Part shown: positions 6,518 through 12,244 of the stretch, piece by piece
Numbering within the stretch: the stretch's first letter is position 1
How the letters are laid out: each line of letters opens with the position of its first letter
IMG/VR virus record: IMGVR_UViG_3300023223_000185
Coordinates: 1 to 43,506 of that record
DNA from: a virus
DNA length: 43,506 nt
Strand: one strand, 5' to 3'
The notes under the pieces: model-generated
Told to the model about the DNA's origin: nothing
The model's input: only the letters and a program-made list of their open reading frames with translations
The model's database searches: none
Translations under genes and position numbers: made by a program

Positions 6518-6724
6518 ATGGTATCAAGAGGCAGAATCAAACCAGAGACAACATCCGGGCGCATATTCAAGAAAACAATTACGAAGCTCGATAAGCTATC
6601 GAACATGGTGGAAGACCTATTTCCGTTTGTGCCCAGCAGGCCCGAGTTAATTGACTGGTTAGCTGACGGTGCGATCGAGAAGTTGAAGAAAAAGCGTACT
6701 AAGAAACGTAAAGTCAATATTTGA
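6518..6724 (+). CDS. 68-aa basic protein
   Basis: A CGAAAGGTAG ribosome-binding site precedes ATG 6518. The protein is basic at both ends (the terminus reads KLKKKRTKKRKVN) with a short helical middle. Possible nucleic-acid binder; no family is recognised. It is the last gene before the tRNA-like element. Confidence 0.6.
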   Translation: MVSRGRIKPETTSGRIFKKTITKLDKLSNMVEDLFPFVPSRPELIDWLADGAIEKLKKKRTKKRKVNI

Positions 6725-6734
6725 TAATTTAATA

Positions 6735-6847
6735 GGTGACGTAGCTCAATTGGTAGAGCGGTTTCGCCACGGTCGCTACAGAGGCCTCTGTTCACTAGCT
6801 TCCACTAATGGCGTTTCGGGTCGCAGGTTCGAATCCTGCCGTCGCCA
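6735..6847 (+). tRNA. tRNA-like gene with expanded anticodon region
   Basis: The acceptor arms GGTGACG (6735-6741) and CGTCGCC (6840-6846) pair over 7 bp with one G-U. The D-arm is GCTC ... GAGC (6744-6759) and the T-arm is GCAGG-TTCGAAT-CCTGC (6823-6839). Between D- and T-arm lie 63 nt instead of the usual 23 or so, giving 113 nt in total. No canonical 7-nt anticodon loop fits. CGCCA (6765-6769) pairs with TGGCG (6809-6813), and a CAGAGGCCTCTG palindrome lies within. It could be a tRNA with an insertion or tiny intron, a decayed tRNA, or a tRNA mimic. There is no encoded CCA; CTT follows the discriminator A. Confidence 0.5.
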
Positions 6848-6849
6848 CT

Positions 6850-6861
6850 TGTTGACAAGGC
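6850..6861 (+). repeat. TGTTGACAAGGC, array entry motif copy 1
   Basis: The same 12-mer opens the second array at 7721-7732. It contains TTGACA, a perfect -35 hexamer, but no -10 follows in either place, so it is probably a shared boundary rather than a promoter. Confidence 0.5.
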
Positions 6862-7043
6862 TCGGCTCACTCAGGCTAGGCCGTACTGGGCAAGGCTGGA
6901 CTGGGTTTGGCAGACTAGTCTATGACGAGGCTTGGTTGGATATGGTCAGGCGGGTCATGTCGTGGCGCGTTCAGGCATGGCAGGCAGTGTGTGGCATGGT
7001 ATGGCTAGGTTTATCACGGTCAGGCCAGACGAGGCAGTCAAGG
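6859..7043 (+). repeat. 5-nt-period G-rich array 1
   Basis: About 37 consecutive degenerate pentamers of consensus GGCNN run in a single 5-nt register with at most small shifts (for example GGCTC GGCTC ACTCA GGCTA). The plus strand is rich in G. The period excludes normal coding, and the frames open across it are low-complexity. It lies between the tRNA-like gene and the gene at 7100. Confidence 0.8.
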
Positions 7044-7050
7044 AATAATT

Positions 7051-7067
7051 CTGAACATCGTGTTCAG
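7051..7067. promoter_or_regulatory. 6-bp dyad CTGAAC-N5-GTTCAG
   Basis: A perfect inverted repeat with a 5-nt centre lies 33 nt upstream of the gene at 7100. It may be an operator or an mRNA hairpin. The spacer is 5 nt, not the 4 nt of the Gram-positive LexA box (GAAC-N4-GTTC). Confidence 0.45.
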
Positions 7068-7099
7068 TTAAAGCGAAGCCACCAGATAAGGAGATTATC

Positions 7100-7714
7100 A
7101 TGGCAGCAGCAACTAAAAAGAAGGACGTAAAAGAGGAACGCATCGTACTTCCTGCATTGAGAATCAAGAAAATGGAAGTGAACATTATCGGTGATTCGTC
7201 ATTGATCTGTCACGCATGGTCGGACAAGGCCAAAAAGATGATGCTCGACAAGCAGATGAAAAAGGCGAAAGCTGGCAAAGATGCGAAAGACCCACATCAG
7301 GATTATCTGGATTCACTGTATCCGTTGCCGGGCAAGAAAGACGCCTACGGATTCCCTGCTATTGCGTTCAAAGATGCAGCGGTCAATGCGTGCTCGCACG
7401 TTGACGGCGTGACGAAAGTTTTAGCTCGTGGTGCGTTTCACGTTCAAGGTGAATTGATTCCGGTAATGAATGGCAAGGGTCCAGCAAAGCCAGCTATGCG
7501 TGAAGACATGGTGAGGATCGCAATGGGTACCGCCGATATTCGTTATCGTGGCGAGTTTAAGGAATGGCATTGTACGCTTGAATTACGCTACAACGAAAGC
7601 GTTTTAAGTCCCGAACAGATTTTTAACTTGTTCAATACCGCCGGATTTAGTATCGGCGTTGGTGAACATCGACCACAGAAAAATGGTTCCAACGGAATGT
7701 TTCATGTTGGATAA
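7100..7714 (+). CDS. conserved phage protein of unknown function, 204 aa
   Basis: A perfect AAGGAG ribosome-binding site precedes ATG 7100. Landmarks I recognise from many phage and prophage proteins without assigned function are GDSSLICHAWSDKAKKMMLDKQ (residues about 31-52), YGFPAIAFKDAAVNA, RGAFHVQGELIPV, REDMVRI-x-MGTADIRYR-x-EF and the final GVGEHRP. The glycine-rich C-terminal G-V-G-E-x-R-P could be a RAMP-like RNA-binding loop, but this is speculative. It often occurs near single-strand annealing genes, as here. It is flanked on both sides by pentamer arrays. Confidence 0.8.
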   Translation: MAAATKKKDVKEERIVLPALRIKKMEVNIIGDSSLICHAWSDKAKKMMLDKQMKKAKAGKDAKDPHQDYLDSLYPLPGKKDAYGFPAIAFKDAAVNACSHVDGVTKVLARGAFHVQGELIPVMNGKGPAKPAMREDMVRIAMGTADIRYRGEFKEWHCTLELRYNESVLSPEQIFNLFNTAGFSIGVGEHRPQKNGSNGMFHVG

Positions 7715-7720
7715 ATTAAC

Positions 7721-7732
7721 TGTTGACAAGGC
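7721..7732 (+). repeat. TGTTGACAAGGC, array entry motif copy 2
   Basis: Identical to 6850-6861 and again located at the 5' edge of a pentamer array, 6 nt after the stop of the 204-aa gene. Confidence 0.5.
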
Positions 7733-8006
7733 GGATCGGGTCAAGGTGCGTCGCGCCAAGGATTGGCAGAACGAGGCAGGCGTGGCTTGGTGCGGTATGG
7801 CAGGGTTTGGCAGAACGAGGCAGGCGTGGCTTGGTGCGGTATGGCAGGGTTTGTAGGGCCTGTCGCGTCTTAACACGCGAGGGACGTAGCCGACATGGCA
7901 AGTCGCGGTATGGCGGGGCTAGATGTGTCCTGGTTGAACTCGGCATGGCAGGCATGGCTAGTGCGGTAAGGCAACGCAAGGCGAGTCTTGGCCCGTCGAG
8001 GTGGCG
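7729..8006 (+). repeat. 5-nt-period G-rich array 2
   Basis: This 278-nt intergenic array has the same degenerate GGCNN pentamer period as array 1 and similar G-richness. It includes a perfect 44-nt tandem duplication (7765-7808 and 7809-7852) and a CGCGT/ACGCG hairpin near 7864. No gene is supported inside; the open plus-strand frame here is a by-product of low complexity. Confidence 0.8.
7765..7852 (+). repeat. 44-nt perfect tandem duplication
   Basis: Two identical 44-nt units (7765-7808, 7809-7852) inside array 2. The unit is not a multiple of 5, so the duplication shifts the pentamer phase. It indicates recent slippage or recombination. Confidence 0.9.
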
Positions 8007-8030
8007 TGAAATTTAACCGAAAGGGATGAA

Positions 8031-8534
8031 ATGGTATACGATAAATATCGATGGAAAGACGGATACGTTTCGGTCGGAAAAGTAAAGGCCCAAGACGTTG
8101 GTGAGCGACTGCACGATCTCGAACAAGAAAACGGTGGACTCACTCCATCCTTGATTGTGGACGAAGCAAGATCACGCAAGTCTATTTTGCACCCGATGTT
8201 TGAGTGGGAGGATGCTAAGGCTGCCGAAAACTGGCGACAGGACCAAGCGCAACACATTGTACGTCACATCGTTACAATCGCTAAGGGTGATATGCCTGAA
8301 GTGAGAACGTGGGTTTCTATCGTGGCTCCTGATGATAGCGTGCTCGATCGAAACCGTATTTACATATCGTCCAAAGTAGCGATGGCCGACAAACAAACAC
8401 GCAAACAAATCCTACAAGAAGCGTGGTCGGGAATACTTGCATGGAAAGAACGATATAAAGGGTACAAAGAATTAAACGCTCTGTGCGATGCGATTAACAG
8501 GGCGAAAAAAGATAAGTCCGGCAAGGCTGCGTAA
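8031..8534 (+). CDS. conserved phage protein, 167 aa
   Basis: A CGAAAGGGATGAA ribosome-binding site precedes ATG 8031. Features are VSVGKVKAQDVGERLHDLE at the N-terminus, NGGLTPSLIVDEARS, HPMFEWEDAKAAENWRQ-x-QAQHIVRHI, a central β segment (VRTWVSIV), and a basic C-terminal helix. The pattern NGGLTP ... HPxFEWDDAKAAEEYR is one I recognise as a recurrent phage protein of unknown function, often near recombination genes. It lies between pentamer arrays 2 and 3. Confidence 0.75.
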   Translation: MVYDKYRWKDGYVSVGKVKAQDVGERLHDLEQENGGLTPSLIVDEARSRKSILHPMFEWEDAKAAENWRQDQAQHIVRHIVTIAKGDMPEVRTWVSIVAPDDSVLDRNRIYISSKVAMADKQTRKQILQEAWSGILAWKERYKGYKELNALCDAINRAKKDKSGKAA

Positions 8535-8625
8535 GGCTTGGCGCGAAGGCTGGGTATGGTACGGCGCGGTTGGTCCCGTCATGGTCGGCTGGGCGCGTCA
8601 GGGCGAAACATGGCAGGCGAGGCGT
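8535..8625 (+). repeat. 5-nt-period G-rich array 3
   Basis: A 91-nt array in the same pentamer register (AAGGC TTGGC GCGAA GGCTG), starting directly at the stop of the 167-aa gene and running into the next leader element. Confidence 0.75.
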
Positions 8626-8645
8626 ATTGAAAATTGAATAGTTGG
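8626..8645 (+). repeat. TTGAAAATTGAAT leader, copy 1
   Basis: ATTGAAAATTGAATAGTTGG starts a leader that continues through GTAGAAACG to an AAAAAGGAGG ribosome-binding site. Related copies are at 8903-8922 and at about 12897-12930. Confidence 0.7.
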
Positions 8646-8674
8646 TAGAAACGCATTGCAAAAAGGAGGTAGAC

Positions 8675-8914
8675 GTGCCTAAGAAAAATATCGAAGTTGA
8701 TTATATACCGGGAGACGTGGTTGATATCCTAGATGTTGATCTCGTCAAAGTCTACGCTATGGGTGCAATTACCCATGTGTGGGTCGGACTTGACGGAGCC
8801 GTTAATTATGGCATTGATAGCGAGATGAATTCGAATAAATCTTGGAGACTCCCTGCGCCGCGACTTCGACCGCATGTTCCCGACGAAACGGTCAGCGAAC
8901 CCATTGAAAATTGA
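8675..8914 (+). CDS. 79-aa protein with GTG start
   Basis: The perfect AAAAAGGAGGT ribosome-binding site is followed by GTG at 8675 (protein MPKKNIEVDY), which decides the start over the upstream ATG 8642. The protein is acidic and β-rich (GDVVDILDVDLVKVYAMG ... HVWVGL). Its last codons form the second copy of the TTGAAAATTGAAT leader. No family is recognised. Confidence 0.65.
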   Translation: MPKKNIEVDYIPGDVVDILDVDLVKVYAMGAITHVWVGLDGAVNYGIDSEMNSNKSWRLPAPRLRPHVPDETVSEPIEN

Positions 8915-8922
8915 ATAGTGGT
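8903..8922 (+). repeat. TTGAAAATTGAAT leader, copy 2
   Basis: The first 17 nt are identical to copy 1 (ATTGAAAATTGAATAGT); the motif overlaps the stop codon of the upstream gene and leads to an AAAAAGGAG ribosome-binding site for the gene at 8962. Confidence 0.7.
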
Positions 8923-8961
8923 GGTGTCCTTAACAAAACGCTCACAAAAAGGAGTGATGAA

Positions 8962-9204
8962 ATGCAAGATTTCAAAGTAGTTCAAACAATTATGACGGAC
9001 AAAGAAGAGTACAGGGGTTGTTTGACAATAGAAATGGAAGGAAAAAAAGTTTTTGTTGTCTGTGATGGCGAGCCGGAAGACAATAGCTTAGGCCGCAATT
9101 TTAGTGATTGCTATAATATTCTGGATATTATCGACGAAGCTCATAAGGCGGGCATAGATGGTCGCACCCTTGTTATAGAAAAGCTAGAAAAAGATTGGGA
9201 ATAA
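8962..9204 (+). CDS. 80-aa acidic protein
   Basis: The start at ATG 8962 (MQDFKVVQTI) follows AAAAAGGAGTGATGAA. It is acidic with alternating β strands (CLTIEMEGKKVFVVCDGEPED) and a helix (IIDEAHKAG). No family is recognised. It is the last gene before array 4. Confidence 0.65.
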   Translation: MQDFKVVQTIMTDKEEYRGCLTIEMEGKKVFVVCDGEPEDNSLGRNFSDCYNILDIIDEAHKAGIDGRTLVIEKLEKDWE

Positions 9205-9249
9205 AAATTTGGTGACTGGCGCCGCCTTTTTTGAATAACTACCTCTGTA

Positions 9250-9290
9250 AGCCGCGTCGGGTTTGTGACCCCTCATAGGCTCGGCGCGGT
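9250..9290 (+). promoter_or_regulatory. branched hairpin
   Basis: CCGCG (9252-9256) pairs with CGCGG (9284-9288) and encloses a GGGT-N5-ACCC hairpin. It is positioned between the 8962 gene and array 4. With no T-run it is not a standard terminator; the role is unknown. Confidence 0.35.
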
Positions 9291-9307
9291 AATAATTAAA
9301 GTTTGTT

Positions 9308-9399
9308 GCCGTGCGGTGCATAGCCGTGCCTTGCGATGCTATGCGTGGCAGTGCGATGCGAACCCCGGCTATGCCTAGCGAGGCAATGCGATGCAATGA
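9308..9399 (+). repeat. 5-nt-period array 4 (GCNNT type)
   Basis: The strictest of the four arrays, with about 18 pentamers in one register and a GCNNT consensus (GCCGT GCGGT GCATA GCCGT). The first two bases are more constant than in arrays 1-3. It ends exactly at the UUCG hairpin. Confidence 0.8.
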
Positions 9400-9412
9400 C
9401 CGCTTCGGCGGT
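9399..9412 (+). promoter_or_regulatory. UUCG tetraloop hairpin
   Basis: ACCGC-TTCG-GCGGT is a perfect 5-bp stem with a C(UUCG)G tetraloop, one of the most stable RNA hairpins. It lies 11 nt upstream of ATG 9424 with no T-run. It may cap the array RNA or set a processing end. Confidence 0.6.
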
Positions 9413-9423
9413 AAGTTGATATT

Positions 9424-9594
9424 ATGGTTGAACAATGTGTAAATTGCGGAACTGACGAAGACTTGAATCAAGAACACGGACTCACGTTTTGTTCCGAATG
9501 TTTCGAGGATATCAACTGGATACACGAAACAATTATCGAAAGACGAAAAGAAGAAGCAAGGAACGAAGAACGAAAGGAAGATCGACATGCCTGA
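9424..9594 (+). CDS. 56-aa zinc-ribbon protein
   Basis: Opens MVEQCVNCGTDED and has CSEC about 20 residues later, giving four cysteines in zinc-ribbon spacing. A strongly charged helix (ERRKEEARNEERKEDR) follows. It overlaps the next gene by 8 nt. The upstream ribosome-binding site is poor (GGTAAGTTGAT), so coupling to the hairpin region is possible. Confidence 0.6.
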   Translation: MVEQCVNCGTDEDLNQEHGLTFCSECFEDINWIHETIIERRKEEARNEERKEDRHA

Positions 9595-9742
9595 CGAAAA
9601 AACGTGCGACTGCGGGTATCAGGAAAAGTATGATGCTTTGTTGGCTGAGTTTTTAGAGCTTCAATTAAAGTGTATAGATTATGCAGACAAGCTATTGGAT
9701 TATGGTGCTGAAAAACTGAAAGGGATGCAAGATGACGGATGA
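9587..9742 (+). CDS. 51-aa helical protein
   Basis: Begins MPDEKTCDCGYQEKY on the overlap with the previous gene and ends inside the ERF gene start. Residues 15-45 form an amphipathic helix (LLAEFLELQLKCIDYADKLL). The overlaps on both sides favour a real coupled gene. Confidence 0.5.
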   Translation: MPDEKTCDCGYQEKYDALLAEFLELQLKCIDYADKLLDYGAEKLKGMQDDG

Positions 9743-10586
9743 ACTGGCGAAGGTCGAGCCGAAGCCGCTGGCTGTAGTCGGAGAACCGCAATCAGACGCG
9801 GTAACATTGATTCAACTCGGCATAGAAAAAAACATCGACCCGGAATCAATGAAGGAGCTACATCGGATTCTTGTGGCTGAAAGAGCCTGGAACGCGGAAG
9901 TAGCTTTCAACGAAGCAAAACGTGAATTCCTGTCGATATGCCCCCCTGTTCCCAAGCTGGGAACCAACGACCAATTCGAGGTTACAGATAAAGGTACTGG
10001 GAGAAAAAGATATTCCCGCTTTGCTCGCCTATCGGATATAGAAACTACCATCATACCTTACGCCCACGAATGCGGGTTGTCTCATAGTTGGACCGACATG
10101 AAACCCCTGGAAGTTTCTGGCAAGCACTATTACGAATTAGGGTGCAAGCTGGCTCACGTCGGTGGCCATAGTGAAATATCAGGGATGGCCTTGCCAGCCG
10201 AAGGCAGAGGTGGAGGAAACGACCAACAAAAAGGATTAGGCGTCCACACGTACCTGAGACGAGGAACGATCATCTCGGTTTACGCTATTCCGTGCTGCGA
10301 TGAAGACAACGACGGTAATTCACCCGTGGCAAATGCGACACCACAAGAAAAACCAAAGACAATCACCACTGAGCAGGCGAACGACTTGAACGATAGATTT
10401 ATCGCCCTCGGAGGGTTCGCGGATAAAGGACGGTTCTTGAAGGGTTTAGGATACGAGAAACTATCAGACATTCCTGAGAATCGGTGGATGTTTTGCGTCG
10501 AGCAGTTGGACAAGAAGCTGTCTGCAAAAATCGACTCAGAAAAGGCTCCCGAACCAGGACCGCAAAATAATGAGTGGGTAGGATGA
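9732..10586 (+). CDS. erf: ERF-family single-strand annealing protein
   Basis: A 284-aa protein. Residues about 45-175 show the ERF superfamily pattern: helix ERAWNAEVAFNEAKREF, then KRYSRFARLSDIETTIIPY (family Y-x-F-A-x-L-x-D-I-x), then GVHTYLRRGTIISVYAI (family T-Y-x-x-R-Y/G). ERF proteins form rings that anneal complementary single strands in phage recombination and genome circularisation. The C-terminal third is a less conserved ITTEQANDLNDRF-type helical region. The next gene is a YqaJ-type exonuclease overlapping by 4 nt, the classic annealase-exonuclease pair. Confidence 0.9.
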   Translation: MTDELAKVEPKPLAVVGEPQSDAVTLIQLGIEKNIDPESMKELHRILVAERAWNAEVAFNEAKREFLSICPPVPKLGTNDQFEVTDKGTGRKRYSRFARLSDIETTIIPYAHECGLSHSWTDMKPLEVSGKHYYELGCKLAHVGGHSEISGMALPAEGRGGGNDQQKGLGVHTYLRRGTIISVYAIPCCDEDNDGNSPVANATPQEKPKTITTEQANDLNDRFIALGGFADKGRFLKGLGYEKLSDIPENRWMFCVEQLDKKLSAKIDSEKAPEPGPQNNEWVG

Positions 10587-11233
10587 TAATCCACGACGTG
10601 ATTCAGGGAAGCGACGATTGGCATAAGTTGCGTTTAGGCATCCCGACTTGCTCCGAGTTTAGCAAGATACTCAAGCCGTCGAACCTGAAGCCTTCGACTT
10701 CACAAACACCGTACTCAATACGATTGGCTACGGAACTGATTACCGGTGAAGTGTCTGACTCTGGATCATCCGCGTTTATGCAAAGAGGGAACGATCTGGA
10801 GGCCGAATCGATCCGGTGGTATGAGTTTGAGAAAAATGTCGATACCACGGTGGTTGGGTTTGTGACCAATGACGCAGGGACGATTGGTGGTTCTCCAGAC
10901 CGCTTAATAGATGTTAATGGTGGGGTAGATGCCAAGAACCCATCGGCGGTTACTCACGGTCTATACATTGACAAGCCTGATAAACTCAGGGCTAAGTATC
11001 GCCTCCAAATACAGGGATATTTATGGATCACGGGTAGAGAATACTGGGACTTGTTTTCTTACAATCCCACCCCAGAGATGCGGAACCTAGTTATCGTCCG
11101 ATGCCTGCCAGATCAAGAGGTCTTCGCAGCCCTCGACGAAGAAATGCCGAAATTTCTCGAACTGATCGAGACGAAACGACAGCAGCAACTAAACAAGCCG
11201 GTAGAGATACCGCTTTCAGAAATGGGTTATTAA
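10583..11233 (+). CDS. YqaJ-like 5'-3' exonuclease
   Basis: The start at ATG 10583 (MIIHDVIQGSDDWHKLRLG) overlaps the ERF stop. QGSDDWHKLRLGIPTCSEF is the YqaJ/λ-exonuclease N-terminal motif (Q-G-S-x-x-W-x-x-x-R-x-G-x-x-T-x-S). The catalytic PD-(D/E)XK core is GSPDRLI followed by GVDAKNP (D ... D-x-K; the usual glutamate of E-x-K is Asp). A conserved LQIQGYLWITG helix follows. It should resect double-stranded ends to make substrate for ERF. At 216 aa it is normal for the family. Confidence 0.9.
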   Translation: MIIHDVIQGSDDWHKLRLGIPTCSEFSKILKPSNLKPSTSQTPYSIRLATELITGEVSDSGSSAFMQRGNDLEAESIRWYEFEKNVDTTVVGFVTNDAGTIGGSPDRLIDVNGGVDAKNPSAVTHGLYIDKPDKLRAKYRLQIQGYLWITGREYWDLFSYNPTPEMRNLVIVRCLPDQEVFAALDEEMPKFLELIETKRQQQLNKPVEIPLSEMGY

Positions 11234-11252
11234 CACAGCCGAAAGGGAGAAC

Positions 11253-11600
11253 ATGGCGACGCATGAACAACGAAAGATAAGACGAAAATCAATGGCCCTT
11301 GCGGTTAAAAGTGGTTCCCTCATGGGTGAAACTGCTGAAATGTATGACGTGTCTGTGCATACAGTTAGAGATGCCTGCAAAGAAAACGGGGTAAATATCC
11401 CATTTGTTAATAGAACCAGCAACAAGGAAACCCACAGGGTGCCTCTGACCCATTTTCAGATAGTCGCCGATTTGCAAAATACGGTATTGACATACCAGGA
11501 GATAGGTGCTAAATATGGGGTGTCAAGAGAGCGAGTGCGTCAAATACGTGAATACGCAATCGCCTCAAAGATCAAGATGAACAGACGGAAAAGTAAATGA
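11253..11600 (+). CDS. double HTH regulator, sigma-region-4-like
   Basis: A 115-aa protein with two helix-turn-helix units. The first is GETAEMYDVSVHTVRDACKE (about residues 28-47). The second, TYQEIGAKYGVSRERVRQIREYA, carries the sigma70 region 4.2 signature G-V-S-R-E-R-V-R-Q-I. No region 2 is present, so it is not a complete sigma factor. It may bind promoter DNA as an activator or anti-sigma-like factor, or be a terminase-like DNA binder. It is a good candidate to switch on later operons (inference). Confidence 0.75.
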   Translation: MATHEQRKIRRKSMALAVKSGSLMGETAEMYDVSVHTVRDACKENGVNIPFVNRTSNKETHRVPLTHFQIVADLQNTVLTYQEIGAKYGVSRERVRQIREYAIASKIKMNRRKSK

Positions 11601-11630
11601 CGTAACAAATAACTTGCGAAAGGATTTGCA

Positions 11631-11810
11631 ATGTTGGTCTTAGAAAGACATTTAGACGAGTCGATCATTATCGGCGGGATCGTCAAAGTCACGCTTGTCC
11701 GCATTCAAGGCGACTTGGTTTATTTGGGAATCGAAGCGCCGAAATAAGTCACCATTCACCGTCAGGAAATCCAAGAGAGGATAGAGCGGGAGGAATCCAG
11801 TGGGAACTGA
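11631..11810 (+). pseudogene. csrA: CsrA homologue interrupted by in-frame TAA
   Basis: The reading frame MLVLERHLDESIIIGG ... GDLVYLGIEAPK is clear CsrA/RsmA, but codon 39 (11745-11747) is TAA. In the same frame, VTIHRQEIQERIEREE follows to TGA at 11808-11810. This is the normal CsrA C-terminal segment, with the (V)HRxEI motif that carries the RNA-binding arginine. E. coli CsrA reads APKEV at this point, so a single GAA to TAA change explains the break. The 38-aa product lacks β5 and the C-terminal helix. The next gene (GTG 11800) overlaps the full-length end, which suggests the intact form is ancestral. Sequencing error, decay or stop readthrough are all possible. Confidence 0.85.
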
Positions 11811-12012
11811 AAAAAAACTGCAAAATTTGATGGTCAAACTATCGGACAGGCTACAAATAATGGCTGAGGACTTGGCTGAACTTACTCGACTTAGCCGGTT
11901 CCTAGCCACCGACATGGTAACCACGATTATGACCAAAGACGAATGCGAGAAAGAGGTTGACCGACTGTTCGCCAAATACATGAAGGAATCCGATGAACAC
12001 GAAAAAGATTGA
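11800..12012 (+). CDS. 70-aa helical protein with GTG start
   Basis: GTG at 11800 follows GCGGGAGGAATCCA, a good ribosome-binding site. The protein is helical and charged (KLQNLMVKLSDRLQIMAEDLAELTRL, then CEKEVDRLFAKYM), so a coiled coil is likely. It overlaps the broken csrA upstream and the next gene downstream. Confidence 0.65.
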   Translation: MGTEKKLQNLMVKLSDRLQIMAEDLAELTRLSRFLATDMVTTIMTKDECEKEVDRLFAKYMKESDEHEKD

Positions 12013-12244
12013 GAAGCCGGGCGATTATGCTGGTTTGACATTCAAGGACTTGGAGATCGGCCAGTGTTTCGCGGTATGCGATATCGACCAGTTAAGCATG
12101 AAAACCGATAAATCAAAATCTAGTGACGGGAGCGGTCGAACATTTAATGGTTTTTGCTTCTACAACATGAAAAATGTGCAGTTTGTCCAAGACGCTAAAG
12201 TGCTCCTTGCTAACATGCACCCTATCGAATGGTGGGAAAATTGA
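11993..12244 (+). CDS. 83-aa small protein
   Basis: Begins MNTKKIEKPGDYAGLTFKDLEIGQCF. The G-x-T-F-x-D-L-x-x-G-x-x-F pattern resembles small phage proteins with a β-barrel look but is not assigned. It ends NMHPIEWWEN and overlaps both neighbours. Confidence 0.6.
   Translation: MNTKKIEKPGDYAGLTFKDLEIGQCFAVCDIDQLSMKTDKSKSSDGSGRTFNGFCFYNMKNVQFVQDAKVLLANMHPIEWWEN

Noticed and set aside
7051-7067. LexA (SOS) box
   Set aside because: Arms GAAC/GTTC are right but the spacer is 5 nt instead of 4.
6750-7130. Open plus-strand frame of 126 codons across the tRNA-like gene and array 1
   Set aside because: It overlaps the tRNA arms and low-complexity pentamers; composition is a by-product of G-rich repeats.
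7723-8016. Open plus-strand frame across array 2
   Set aside because: The 5-nt period and Arg/Gly/Trp/Ala bias show it is array-derived, not a gene.
6859-9399. Arrays as CRISPR or iteron origin
   Set aside because: No conserved 20-40-nt repeats with unique spacers and no constant iteron; only the 5-nt period is kept.
9184-9588. 134-codon minus-strand frame
   Set aside because: It crosses array 4 and the hairpins and lies opposite two better-supported rightward genes.
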